A stretch of DNA of 64,000 bases from Saprospiraceae bacterium UBA2329 (GTDB lineage Bacteria; Bacteroidota; Bacteroidia; Chitinophagales; Saprospiraceae): the NCBI GenBank assembly GCA_002344975.1, contig DDUV01000071.1, positions 1 through 64,000 of the forward strand, in the 5' to 3' direction. The translations under genes and the position numbers were made by a program. Of the stretch, positions 16,849-26,363 are shown in pieces; within the stretch, counting starts at the first letter, position 1, and each line of letters starts with the position of its first letter. The notes beneath the pieces are model-generated. The model made no database searches. It worked only from the letters and a program-made list of their open reading frames with translations, and had not been told where the DNA came from.

Positions 16849-18447
16849 ATGAATACATTACGCAACACAGTTTTTATAATTTTAGCTGGATGGATGCTGC
16901 ATTCCTGTGCGCTTTCACCTGCGAGCAGACAGCAGTCCATGTACAAAGAGCCACACCGGCCGCAGTTCCATTTTTCACCGGCAGAAAACTGGATGAACGA
17001 TCCCAACGGGATGTTCTACTTCGATGGGGAATACCACCTTTTCTATCAATACTATCCGGACAGCAACGTGTGGGGGCCTATGCACTGGGGCCATGCCGTC
17101 AGTACTGATTTGGTACATTGGGAGCATCTGCCCATTGCGCTGTACCCCGATTCGCTGGGCTACATCTTTTCCGGCAGCGCAGTAGTGGACTGGAACAATA
17201 CCAGTGGATTGGGCCAAAACGGTCGGCCGCCGTTGGTGGCCATCTTTACCTATCACAACCCGGATGCAGAACGCGCCGGTCGCTCCGATTTTCAATATCA
17301 GGGCATCGCGTACAGCAACGACAAAGGCCGCACCTGGACCAAATATCCCGGCAATCCGGTAGTGCCCAACACTCAGAAAATCAGAGATTTCCGGGACCCC
17401 AAAGTGATCTGGGATGAAGCCTCCCAACAGTGGGTGATGGTATTTGCCGCCGCCGACCATGTAAAACTATGGAGATCGGATAATCTGACCGAGTGGACGC
17501 ACCTCAGCGATTTCGGCAAGGAGTGGGGATCACACGGCGGCGTGTGGGAATGCCCGGATTTGTTTCCTATTCAGGTAGAGGGCAGCAACGAAAAAAAATG
17601 GGTGCTGCTGCTCAGCATCAATCCGGGCGCTGCCAACGGCGGCTCCGGCACACAATATTTCGTAGGAAATTTTGACGGTAAAAAATTGGAGTTGGACCCC
17701 ACATTCGCTCCCGACGTGAGCGGAGAAAAAGCTGTCTGGCTCGACTATGGCCGTGACAACTATGCCGGGGTCACCTGGTCGGATATTCCCAAAGAAGACG
17801 GCCGCCGCATTTTTATCGGCTGGATGAGCAACTGGGACTACGCCACCCGCGTACCCACTCAAAAATGGCGCAGCTCGACTACCATTCCACGAACGCTCAC
17901 ACTTCGGAAGACCGGTGAAGGCTACCGCGTGTTCTCGGAGCCTGTGAAAGAACTGCAAAACTTGCGCGCTTCGGCTCGCAGGTTGGAAAGCGCTGAACTG
18001 TCAGGTTTCTTGGATATCACAGCACAAATCGGGGCTACCTCGCCGGCGCAAATGGAACTGGTCCTGGACTTTGAACTACCCGCCGGCGCCTACCCCGACT
18101 TTGGCGTACAACTTTCCAACAGCAAGGGCGAGCAATACCGCGTAGGGTACAATGCCGCTGCAAAACAGTTTTACAGCGACCGCAGAAATACAGGCAATAT
18201 ATCCTTCTCCGACAAATTTGCCCGAAGCAATCACTCCGCGCCCCGGCTTTCAGAAGAAAAGACCATCCGGATGCACCTGTTTCTGGATGCCGCTTCCGCC
18301 GAACTCTTTGCCGACGGCGGCGCTACCGTATTGACAGATATCTTCTTTCCCGGCGAAGACTTCCATCAGATCGCACTGTATTCCGAGAAAGGCAGCGTAA
18401 AACTATTAAAGGCGGAGGCTTTCCGGCTCCGCTCCATCTGGCGATAG
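16849..18447 (+). CDS. GH32 fructan-degrading lipoprotein (levanase/inulinase type)
   Basis: GH32 enzymes hydrolyse beta-fructosidic bonds in levan, inulin or sucrose with retention of configuration. The protein has a lipobox ending at Cys20 (GWMLHSC), so it is probably anchored in a membrane facing the periplasm or cell surface. All three catalytic motifs are intact. The nucleophile is Asp51 in WMNDPNG, the transition-state stabiliser is Asp183 in RDP, and the acid/base is Glu234 in ECP. A five-blade propeller (about 35-345) is followed by the C-terminal beta sandwich (about 370-532). The length of 532 is normal for the family. Exo or endo action cannot be told from sequence alone. It lies between the importer and SusC of the fructan locus. 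Confidence 0.92.
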   Translation: MNTLRNTVFIILAGWMLHSCALSPASRQQSMYKEPHRPQFHFSPAENWMNDPNGMFYFDGEYHLFYQYYPDSNVWGPMHWGHAVSTDLVHWEHLPIALYPDSLGYIFSGSAVVDWNNTSGLGQNGRPPLVAIFTYHNPDAERAGRSDFQYQGIAYSNDKGRTWTKYPGNPVVPNTQKIRDFRDPKVIWDEASQQWVMVFAAADHVKLWRSDNLTEWTHLSDFGKEWGSHGGVWECPDLFPIQVEGSNEKKWVLLLSINPGAANGGSGTQYFVGNFDGKKLELDPTFAPDVSGEKAVWLDYGRDNYAGVTWSDIPKEDGRRIFIGWMSNWDYATRVPTQKWRSSTTIPRTLTLRKTGEGYRVFSEPVKELQNLRASARRLESAELSGFLDITAQIGATSPAQMELVLDFELPAGAYPDFGVQLSNSKGEQYRVGYNAAAKQFYSDRRNTGNISFSDKFARSNHSAPRLSEEKTIRMHLFLDAASAELFADGGATVLTDIFFPGEDFHQIALYSEKGSVKLLKAEAFRLRSIWR

Positions 18448-18458
18448 CCGAACAAAAT

Positions 18459-18487
18459 GCAGATGTCCGCCTGAGCGGAACATCTGC
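18459..18487 (+). terminator. Hairpin between GH32 and susC
   Basis: GCAGATGTCCGC (18459-18470), a 4-nt loop, and GCGGAACATCTGC (18475-18487) form a stem of 12 pairs with one bulged A. There is no following U tract, so it may act as an RNA-processing or stability element rather than a terminator. It lies 12 nt after the GH32 stop and 32 nt before susC. Confidence 0.5.
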
Positions 18488-18518
18488 CTATTCAATCAGT
18501 CATTAATACCATAAATGT

Positions 18519-21500
18519 ATGAAAATGAAGTTGATCTCGCTCTTTGTGCTGTTTTTTTCGGCGCAATTCGCTCTGGCCCAGCGAACTGTGACGGGAAAAG
18601 TAACAGACGTAGAAACGAACGAACCGCTCATCGGCGCCAACGTACTGGTGAAAGGCACCTCCATCGGTACCACTACTGAAGTGGACGGCTCATTTGTCCT
18701 TGTAGTACAAGACAACGCCGCTTCGCTCACCATTTCCTACACAGGCTACCAGCCGGCAGAGGTGTCTATTGTGGGCGTACAAAACGTGAACGTGGCCCTC
18801 ACGACGGGTAGTTTGCTTGAAACCGTTGTCGTAACCGGGTACACCACCCAGCGAAAAAGGGAAATCACCGGCGCTATCTCCATCGTGGATGCCGCCGACC
18901 TTGCCGATGTGGCCACCCCGAACGTCATTACAAAATTACAATCGAAAGTACCCGGCCTGACCTTCACCTCTTCGGGGGTGCCCGGCGGCAACGACACCCA
19001 AATTTCCATCCGGGGGCTCACCTCCGTATTCGGGGGCACCGGCCCGCTGTGGGTCATAGACGGCGTACAGACCACCAATCCTTCGGGATTGAATCCGAAC
19101 GAAATTGAAAGCATTCAGGTGCTCAAGGACGCAGCCTCGGCAGGTATCTACGGTACAGAGGCGGCGCGCGGCGTCATCATTGTCACTACCAGGCAAGCCC
19201 GGAAGGGAGCAAGCGGCTTTACCTTCAATACACAGGTGACTTCCAACAGAGTGCGCGAAAATTTCAGCGTACTGGGCGCTCAGGAGTGGCTGGATGTTCG
19301 CTATCTGGCACAGGGTAAGACCCCGGTGACTGCAGGCAACTTCTCTTACACACCGGGTACGGAACTGCCCGAATTTCTGGATGCGGGCAAAAACCTCCGT
19401 CTTTCCAACACAGACTGGGTGGATGTGATTTTGCGCAATTCCATTTCTACCACCACCGATCTGGGTTATTCGATTGCCAAAGACAAGTGGAGGCTCTTTG
19501 CCGGAGCAGGTTATGCCGGCGACAACGGCATCATTGAACATACCTACTACCGCCGTGGAAACTTGCGCCTGAACTCAAGCGTGAAGCTGTTCGGCGATTT
19601 TTTGACCATCGGAGAAAATCTGACTGTCTCGCAATTCAATGAGGTTAAAAATGGAGGCGACAATGCGCCTGTGGTCGAAGATGCCCTGCTGCAAAACCCG
19701 CTCATCCCCGTTTACGGAGAAGACGGCTCCTGGGGAGGCCCCACCGGCGCTGGTCTGCAGGACAAGTGGAACCCGCTGGCCATCCTGTACATCAACCGCA
19801 ACAACGTCCAGAAAACCCTCCGCACTTTTGGCAACGTGTATGCCGATTTTGCGCTCACGCCCCATTTGTCTTTCAGCTCCAAGTACAATTTTGATTACAA
19901 CAATTTCAAATACGACGAAAAAACGGAGTTCTTCAATCAAAATGGAAGTCTGCTCGGCAACAGGATACTGCTCAATGGCCAGGATTTTTCCCGTTTTGCC
20001 CGAAACCGCAACAATGCCGCCACCTATATATGGACCAACCTATTGACCTATGGAAGGGACTTCGGCAACCACACCATCAATGCCTTTGTAGGCCAGGAAG
20101 TATTTGAGCGAAAGCAGGATCATGTCTTTCACCGGATACAAGTGCCCGTGGGCACGGAGATTGATTATGACAACATTGAGCAATACGACGTCATTGCCGA
20201 CAATTCCATTCTGGACGCGTATGGCGTAGGCGCCGACAGCCGCCGCAGTTCGCTCTTTGCCAAAGCTTCCTATGATTTCGCCGACAAATACTTTGTTTCT
20301 GCCAGTTTGCGCCGCGACGGCTCCTCCCGCTTCGGGCGCAACAATCGCTATGCCATTTTTCCGACCGTTTCTTTGGGTTGGACACTGAGCCGGGAAGCCT
20401 TTCTGGCCAACAACAAAAACATAAATGACTTGAAACTCCGGTTCTCCTGGGGGGGCAACGGCAACGCAGACATCGCCGAGTATGCCCAGTACAGCATCTT
20501 CATTTCGGCTATTGAATACAGCAACTATGACCTCGCCGGAACAGGCAGCGGAAACATCGCCACCGGCGTCTCGGCCAGTCAGGTGGGCAATCCGGATTTG
20601 AAATGGGAGCAGAGCTACCAAACCAATCTGGGACTGGACATGACCCTGTTTGACTACAAGGTCAATTTTTCAATGGATGTTTATGAGAAGAACACCACCG
20701 ACCTGCTTTTGCAAACCGTGCAGCCATCCGTGTTGGGCGAGGCAGGAAAAACGCTCTTTTACAATGCCGGCGACATGGTGAACAGAGGTATTGACCTCGT
20801 GCTCGGCTACCAGTCCAACCGCAAGTCGGATTTCAATTACGGATTCAATGTACTGTTTTCTGCTTACCGCAACAAGGTGACATCGCTGAATAATTCGGAA
20901 GATTTCATCCTGGAAGGCGTGTCTTACACCGGCGTCGGCTACGCCATAGGCTCGTATTTCGGCTTCGTAGCGGACGGCATATTCAGAACGCCGGAAGAAG
21001 TGGCCGTTCACGCCGCCCAACCCGGCAAGGCGCTTGGCAACATACGCTACCGCGACCTGAACGGCGACGGCGTCATAGACCAGGAAGACCGAACCATCAT
21101 CGGCAATCCGCACCCGGATTTTACCTATGGTATCGGCGCCAATATGAGCTACAAACAATGGGGATTGAGCCTGTTTTTCGACGGGCGCCACGGCAACGAC
21201 ATGTACAATGCCCAGCGCAACCTGCTCGACTTCCCCTATTTCGGCTTCAACCACGGTCGAAACACCCTTGACGCCTGGAGGCCCGACAATGCCAATTCTC
21301 TGATACCTGCGCTGAACACGGCCGACATCAACAACCAGACGCGCCCCTCTACCTATTTTGTAGAAGACGGCTCTTTCTTCCGCCTCAAAACCATCAGCCT
21401 GAGCTACACACTGCCGGGCGCGTCGCTAGGCCGCATGGGCTTGCGCAATGCGCGCATCTATGTGCAGGGCGAGAACCTGATCAACCTGACCAATTTTACA

Positions 21501-21611
21501 GGATTCGATTATGAGGTGCGGGGGTTGAGCCGCACAGGCATCGGTATTGCAGGGCTGAATCTGTATCCGCACACCCGCTCCATGACCGTTGGTCTGAGCC
21601 TGGATTTCTAA
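18519..21611 (+). CDS. susC: SusC-like TonB-dependent outer-membrane transporter (fructan locus)
   Basis: SusC proteins form the outer-membrane pore that takes up oligosaccharides with a SusD lid. This 1030-residue protein has a signal peptide (to about residue 21). A carboxypeptidase-D-like domain follows (RTVTGKVTDVETNEPLIGANVLVKGT, 22-100). The plug domain contains LQSKVPGLTF, ISIRGLTSVFGGTGPLWVIDG and IESIQVLKDAASAGIYGTEAARGVIIV, the classic SusC signature. The rest is the 22-strand barrel. Its length is normal. The susD gene follows 15 bp downstream, so the two are cotranscribed. Substrate assignment to fructan comes from the neighbouring GH32 genes and sensor. Confidence 0.94.
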   Translation: MKMKLISLFVLFFSAQFALAQRTVTGKVTDVETNEPLIGANVLVKGTSIGTTTEVDGSFVLVVQDNAASLTISYTGYQPAEVSIVGVQNVNVALTTGSLLETVVVTGYTTQRKREITGAISIVDAADLADVATPNVITKLQSKVPGLTFTSSGVPGGNDTQISIRGLTSVFGGTGPLWVIDGVQTTNPSGLNPNEIESIQVLKDAASAGIYGTEAARGVIIVTTRQARKGASGFTFNTQVTSNRVRENFSVLGAQEWLDVRYLAQGKTPVTAGNFSYTPGTELPEFLDAGKNLRLSNTDWVDVILRNSISTTTDLGYSIAKDKWRLFAGAGYAGDNGIIEHTYYRRGNLRLNSSVKLFGDFLTIGENLTVSQFNEVKNGGDNAPVVEDALLQNPLIPVYGEDGSWGGPTGAGLQDKWNPLAILYINRNNVQKTLRTFGNVYADFALTPHLSFSSKYNFDYNNFKYDEKTEFFNQNGSLLGNRILLNGQDFSRFARNRNNAATYIWTNLLTYGRDFGNHTINAFVGQEVFERKQDHVFHRIQVPVGTEIDYDNIEQYDVIADNSILDAYGVGADSRRSSLFAKASYDFADKYFVSASLRRDGSSRFGRNNRYAIFPTVSLGWTLSREAFLANNKNINDLKLRFSWGGNGNADIAEYAQYSIFISAIEYSNYDLAGTGSGNIATGVSASQVGNPDLKWEQSYQTNLGLDMTLFDYKVNFSMDVYEKNTTDLLLQTVQPSVLGEAGKTLFYNAGDMVNRGIDLVLGYQSNRKSDFNYGFNVLFSAYRNKVTSLNNSEDFILEGVSYTGVGYAIGSYFGFVADGIFRTPEEVAVHAAQPGKALGNIRYRDLNGDGVIDQEDRTIIGNPHPDFTYGIGANMSYKQWGLSLFFDGRHGNDMYNAQRNLLDFPYFGFNHGRNTLDAWRPDNANSLIPALNTADINNQTRPSTYFVEDGSFFRLKTISLSYTLPGASLGRMGLRNARIYVQGENLINLTNFTGFDYEVRGLSRTGIGIAGLNLYPHTRSMTVGLSLDF

Positions 21612-21626
21612 CAAAAAAAACCAGCA

Positions 21627-23330
21627 ATGATTATGAAAAATTTATCATCTATTCCGGCGATACTGCTCTCACTCTTCCTGCTGGCCGGGTGCTCCAAAGA
21701 TTTTTTGGACGTACAACCCGAAAATGTCATTTCGGAAGAGAATCTGGATATAGAGCAGTTGGTAGTGAATGCCTACGGAGCGCTCGACTACCGGTACAAC
21801 ACCGGCGAATTCCGCGACCACTGGCCATTTGACCATGCGCCCTCCAACTGGGCGTTTTCAGACATCCGCAGCGGCGATGCCTACAAAGGCGGCGGCGGCG
21901 TGGGCGACAATCCCGGCGGCGGCATGCACGCGCTGGAAATACATCAGGTGTTCCCATCTTCCGAAAATGTGTACAACCTGTGGAGGGCACTATATTTTGC
22001 CATTTTCCGCGTCAACAACGCCATCCGGAGCCTGAATGCCGCTACCGGCTTTGACAAAAAAGAACTGCGGATCGCCGAATTGCGCGTACTGCGAGCGCAT
22101 TTCTACTTTGAGCTGATGAAGAATTTCGGCACTTTCGCCTATGTCAGCGATCAGACGCCTGTGGACCAGATGGCGCAAGTACCCAATTCTTTTGATCAGG
22201 CTTTCCTGTGGGGCAAAATTGAAGAAGACCTCCTGGCATCCATTCCCATTTTACCCGAAACCCAACCTGAGCTTGGCCGCGTCAACAAATTGGTAGCTTA
22301 TGCTTATTTGGCCAAGGCCAAACTCTTCCAAAAGCAATGGAGCGAAGTGATAGCGCATGCAGACCGGGTGCTGGCAGGGCCATATAGCCTGGCGCAAGAT
22401 ATAGAGCGGCTTTATTCCATTCCGGGATATGGCAACAGTGAGAACGTTTTTGCCATCCAGTACTCCATCAACGACGGTTCTGAATACGGCAATCTCAATT
22501 TCGGCAATTTGCTGAACTCGCCGGACTCGCCCGCCGACGATGTGAATCATCCGTATCTCAATGGGGATGATTTCCACAAGCCGTCTCAGAATCTTGTCAA
22601 TGCCTTCAAGGTAGATGCCGACGGCTTGCCCTTGCTGGACACTTACAACAACGCTGATCTGGCGCCCCGCGATGTGACAACCCCCGTGGACCCCCGCCTG
22701 GATCATGCCGTTGGCCGCCCGGGCATCAAGTGGAAGTCCTGGAACCGGATGGCGCAGCAAGACAACTGGAGCCGGGACGTGCCAACCTATGGCTACTATG
22801 TGCTGAAGAAAAACCAGATTGATCCCAACTCCGACCAGCGGGCCTCCGGAGGGTTCCCCTGGGCAAAGGGCGCTTTGGATTTTCCGCTCATCAAGATCAG
22901 CGACGTCATGCTGTGGAAGGCAGAAGCTGCAATTGAACTGGGCAACACGGCTACCGGAATGAGCATCATCAACCAGATTCGCGAGCGCGCCAAAAATTCG
23001 CCTTATGTACGCGACTTCATAGATGACACGCGTCTTGCAGCGAACTACCAAATCAATTTGTACCCTGCTACGGTCAGCCAGGACTATGCGCGCAAAGCCC
23101 TGCGCATGGAGCGCCGCCTGGAATTGCACAACGAAGGCCATCACTTCTACGATCTCGTTCGCTGGGGAATAGCAAGCCAATGGATCAACAACTATATGGC
23201 TGCAGAAAGCGCTAAGCGAACCTATTATGCAGGCGCTTCCTTTACGCCCAACCGGGATGAGTACCTGCCGGTGCCGCAGATAGAGATAGACGCATCCGGC
23301 GGCGTATATGTGCAACGCCCGAATTATTGA
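21627..23330 (+). CDS. susD: SusD/RagB-like surface glycan-binding lipoprotein (fructan locus)
   Basis: This 567-residue lipoprotein has a lipobox ending at Cys22 (LFLLAGCSKDFLDVQPEN), and the CxxFLD motif after it is typical of SusD proteins. The TPR-rich body includes IFRVNNAIRSL, LRVLRAHFYFELMKNFGTF and LVAYAYLAKAKLFQKQWSEVIAHAD. The C-terminal part has ALRMERRLELHNEGHHFYDLVRWG, another family signature. It forms the lid over SusC and binds the oligosaccharide at the cell surface. Its stop lies just before the next gene, so the operon continues. Confidence 0.93.
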   Translation: MIMKNLSSIPAILLSLFLLAGCSKDFLDVQPENVISEENLDIEQLVVNAYGALDYRYNTGEFRDHWPFDHAPSNWAFSDIRSGDAYKGGGGVGDNPGGGMHALEIHQVFPSSENVYNLWRALYFAIFRVNNAIRSLNAATGFDKKELRIAELRVLRAHFYFELMKNFGTFAYVSDQTPVDQMAQVPNSFDQAFLWGKIEEDLLASIPILPETQPELGRVNKLVAYAYLAKAKLFQKQWSEVIAHADRVLAGPYSLAQDIERLYSIPGYGNSENVFAIQYSINDGSEYGNLNFGNLLNSPDSPADDVNHPYLNGDDFHKPSQNLVNAFKVDADGLPLLDTYNNADLAPRDVTTPVDPRLDHAVGRPGIKWKSWNRMAQQDNWSRDVPTYGYYVLKKNQIDPNSDQRASGGFPWAKGALDFPLIKISDVMLWKAEAAIELGNTATGMSIINQIRERAKNSPYVRDFIDDTRLAANYQINLYPATVSQDYARKALRMERRLELHNEGHHFYDLVRWGIASQWINNYMAAESAKRTYYAGASFTPNRDEYLPVPQIEIDASGGVYVQRPNY

Positions 23331-23362
23331 TTCAAATATTTCAAACTTTAACCAAACTTGAT

Positions 23363-25174
23363 ATGAAACGATTGTTAAACCAGGCGAAGCTGAGCTACCT
23401 GCTTGTATTGGGGCTGGCCGGCTTGATGCTGCATAGCTGCGATCAGGATCCCAAATTCTCAGATCTTGTACCAGACTATGCGTACTCCATCATCAGGAGT
23501 TTTGAAGCCAATGGCGAGTTGGCCGAAATCAACCACACCAACGCCGTAGTGACGCACACGCTTCCTGCCGGCGCCGATCTTGCCACCGTAAACGTGAATA
23601 TGACCCTGCCCGAAGGAGCCGTTGTACAGCCTGCCTCCGGTTCAACCGTTGACTTTTCCGGAGGCCCTGTCGTTTTTACGGTCACCAACAATGGTATAGC
23701 CAGAAAATATACCGTCACGATCGCTGCTTTTGGCGACCCGATGATCATGACCTTCGCCATTGGCAGCAACATGGGCGTTATTGACCAGGCCAATGGCGCC
23801 ATTGCCATCACCGTCGGCAGTCAGGCGGATATAACCCGGCTTGCGCCGCTGTACACCATCCCCGGCGGCACTACTGCCACACCAGAATCGGGCGTAGCCC
23901 AAAACTTCACCAATCCTGTCAAGTACACGGTCATCTCTAATGACGGCTTTACAGGAAAGTCTTATTTTGCGACGGTGACTCAAATTGAAGGGCCCAAAAT
24001 CACGAAGTTTGAAGTCAACGGCGAGGAGGCCACCATCTTCAACAGCACGCGCATGATTTCGCTGACATTGCCTCCCGGAACCAACCTGAGCAATCTCGCG
24101 CCCGTCATCACTTTACCTCCCGGCCAGACCATCTCTCCAGCCGGCGGGGTAGCCCGCGATTTCTCAGCAGGCCCGCTCACTTACACCGTCACAAATACAG
24201 AAGGACTTACGGCACAATACACGGTGAACATTACAGCCGGAAGCCTGCCCATTGCATTCATCGGCGACGGCGCCAATGTAAATTCCATTCAGGATGACGA
24301 CGCGCGCGCCGCAGCGCTTTTCTTGCAGGCTACCTACCAAAATGACTTTCACTACATTCCATTCTCCAATATTTCTGCACAGACATTAATGGGCATGAAA
24401 GTAGTCATGTTGTATTACCTGACACCGCTTCCCAATCTTGGCTTTTCGGCATCGTCCGACAATGTGATGAGCATGTTGCCGCCTCAACTTCGACCGGGCG
24501 CCCCCCAAAGTCAGGCGCTGACGAATTATGTCAAAAACGGTGGCCACCTCTTTATTGCGGGCGACCCCACGCCGTTCATCCATGTCACCGGGCGCATCCC
24601 TGCCGATTACTCCGTACCTCCCAGCCCCGGCAATTATCAATACACAGAATATGGTTGTGCCGGCGCAGGAGGTTGCGTGGACATGAACAAGCCGCCGGAT
24701 GACATCTGGGGCCTGAGCGTAAAAGTGGCCAACACTTCATCCGACCGCCGTGGCCACCCTATTTTCAACGGGCTTTCGCTTGCCGGCGACGGAGAATTGT
24801 ATTTGCAAAATTCCGGCACCCGCGAGGCTCGATTGATCTGGTGGCAGCATTTTGACAACCGCATCAACGGCTACACCTGCTGCGGAACAGAGGGCGTGCT
24901 GGTGATGGAGAAAAAATTCAACGCCGTCAAGTTGGGTACCCTTCGCTGGATTGGCGATGGATTCGGCGTGGGAGCCATCGAATACCTCCCGACAAGCGGC
25001 TCTTTGGATGCAGATTTCGACTTCAATATCCCTACCAATTTCGACGGCCGTATCATTTCATTGGAGAATACGATCATCGGCTACGAATTTGACTCGAACG
25101 GCACCGTGAACCAGTATCAAAATAATCTGGAAACATTCACGCGCAATATCATTGACTATTTGCGAACCTTATAA
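23363..25174 (+). CDS. Surface lipoprotein with repeated beta domains and DUF4960-like C-terminus (fructan locus)
   Basis: The 603-residue lipoprotein starts MKRLLNQAKLSYLLV and has a lipobox at LMLHSC. Residues from about 35 to 295 comprise three similar beta-sandwich units. Each ends in a YTVT-type strand and contains a phrase such as LPPGTNLSNLAPVITLPPG or LPAGADLATVNVNMTLPEG (DUF5018-like). The rest, from LPIAFIGDGANVNSIQDDDARAA, resembles DUF4960, a domain I recall from fructan loci. The position after SusD matches BT1761 of B. thetaiotaomicron, a fructan-binding surface protein. A binding role is therefore likely, though the DUF4960-like part, which has an alpha/beta look (GDGAN, VVMLYYLTP, GGHLFIAGD), could be more than a binder. 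The open frame from 23327 overlaps susD; the start at 23363 precedes the signal. Confidence 0.75.
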   Translation: MKRLLNQAKLSYLLVLGLAGLMLHSCDQDPKFSDLVPDYAYSIIRSFEANGELAEINHTNAVVTHTLPAGADLATVNVNMTLPEGAVVQPASGSTVDFSGGPVVFTVTNNGIARKYTVTIAAFGDPMIMTFAIGSNMGVIDQANGAIAITVGSQADITRLAPLYTIPGGTTATPESGVAQNFTNPVKYTVISNDGFTGKSYFATVTQIEGPKITKFEVNGEEATIFNSTRMISLTLPPGTNLSNLAPVITLPPGQTISPAGGVARDFSAGPLTYTVTNTEGLTAQYTVNITAGSLPIAFIGDGANVNSIQDDDARAAALFLQATYQNDFHYIPFSNISAQTLMGMKVVMLYYLTPLPNLGFSASSDNVMSMLPPQLRPGAPQSQALTNYVKNGGHLFIAGDPTPFIHVTGRIPADYSVPPSPGNYQYTEYGCAGAGGCVDMNKPPDDIWGLSVKVANTSSDRRGHPIFNGLSLAGDGELYLQNSGTREARLIWWQHFDNRINGYTCCGTEGVLVMEKKFNAVKLGTLRWIGDGFGVGAIEYLPTSGSLDADFDFNIPTNFDGRIISLENTIIGYEFDSNGTVNQYQNNLETFTRNIIDYLRTL

Positions 25175-25177
25175 AAC

Positions 25178-26287
25178 ATGGATAAGATGAAGCAGTTAGT
25201 TCAAATCAGCACATTCCTTTTGCTGTTCATCAGCGCGTGGTCGTGCTCGAAACGCGAAAACTACATTGAAGGGCCTTCGATACTCGACATCATCGAGGAG
25301 GTGAAAATCAACAACAAACCGGCCAGTATTGATCACCTTTCAGGTCTGATTCAGGTCAGCTTGCCCGGCAATACCGACCTCCGCAACGTTACTTATGTCG
25401 CTACGGCCCCGGCTGGAGTGACGATAAGCCCGGCCGGCGGTACTCCGCTCAATCTGGAGCAGCCCGTAACCGTCACCGCCGACAACGGTTTCAGCCGGCG
25501 TATTTACCGCATCGTAGCCACTTTGCTGCCCTCGAAAATTGCCTGTCTGGGTGATGGGGCCACCATAGCCCAGATTTCAGATGACGACGTTCAGGAAGCC
25601 GCTGAGTGGGCCCAACAAACTTACGGTGATGATTTCGTTTATATCCCGTATGCCGAACTCGACGATGAGGCGCTTCTGGGAGTCAATGTTATCTTTTACA
25701 TGCACGATCAAGTGGGGTCTTCGGCACAACCGGCCGCTCTGTTGGAAAAACTCAACGTATTGTCCAAGTTTTATGTGCAAGGCGGCAAGATACTGGCCGG
25801 CCAGCATGGTACGGGGATTGTTGAAGAGCTCGGCCGCGATCGGTCCGGCTTGCGAACGATCATCGGCACGGGCGCAGGCGGGCCAAATGCCGATACCTGG
25901 GCCGTCGGCTTTACGAATTCACCCATTGCCAATATCCTTACAAACGGTGTAGCTTTCAACGCCAACGGGCAGGTCAATGTCATTGACGGAGGCTTCAAAG
26001 AAGACCATAATTCCATGTGGACGATGGACCCGCTGGCCGCGCCCAAGTATGGCAGTTTCTCCACGCTTTACAATGCGGAAGTGTTGGCTACGTGGGACTG
26101 GAACGTAGCTTCTCAGGGAACGGGCGGTATCATCCTTTGGAATCCAAGCGGGCGTTTCCGGGGTACCATTATTACGCTTGGCGTCGGCGGTATGGAGTGG
26201 CGTATGAACGACGGGCGCCCCAATGCCTATGCTCAAAATATCCGTACCATCTATAAAAATGCCATTGACTACCTGAAAGGATTGTAA
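25178..26287 (+). CDS. Shorter paralogue of the preceding surface lipoprotein (DUF4960-like)
   Basis: The 369-residue lipoprotein has a signal ending at ISAWSC. One beta unit (about 40-115, with LPGNTDLRNVTYVATAPAG) is followed by a C-terminal domain. That domain opens with IACLGDGATIAQISDDDVQEAAEWAQQTY, clearly related to FIGDGANVNSIQDDDARAAALFLQATY of the upstream protein. Shared later features are a VNVIFYMHDQ strand and a GGKILAGQHGTG loop. It therefore looks like a duplicate that has one beta repeat instead of three, placing the DUF4960-like domain closer to the membrane. It starts 3 bp after the previous stop. A hairpin with a U-rich tail follows. Function is inferred from position: surface binding or handling of fructan. 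Confidence 0.7.
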   Translation: MDKMKQLVQISTFLLLFISAWSCSKRENYIEGPSILDIIEEVKINNKPASIDHLSGLIQVSLPGNTDLRNVTYVATAPAGVTISPAGGTPLNLEQPVTVTADNGFSRRIYRIVATLLPSKIACLGDGATIAQISDDDVQEAAEWAQQTYGDDFVYIPYAELDDEALLGVNVIFYMHDQVGSSAQPAALLEKLNVLSKFYVQGGKILAGQHGTGIVEELGRDRSGLRTIIGTGAGGPNADTWAVGFTNSPIANILTNGVAFNANGQVNVIDGGFKEDHNSMWTMDPLAAPKYGSFSTLYNAEVLATWDWNVASQGTGGIILWNPSGRFRGTIITLGVGGMEWRMNDGRPNAYAQNIRTIYKNAIDYLKGL

Positions 26288-26303
26288 TCTGATAGAAGTA
26301 GAA

Positions 26304-26350
26304 GGGATGCCTGCGTCTGTCTGGGACGGGGCATCCTCTTTTCTTTTTTG
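26304..26350 (+). terminator. Terminator-like hairpin between the DUF4960 genes and the LamG-GH32 genes
   Basis: GGATGCC (26305-26311) pairs with GGCATCC (26330-26336), followed by TCTTTTCTTTTTT. This is the best candidate for a partial terminator inside the fructan locus. It would lower expression of the two LamG-GH32 genes relative to SusCD. Confidence 0.6.
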
Positions 26351-26363
26351 ATAATTTCTTACC

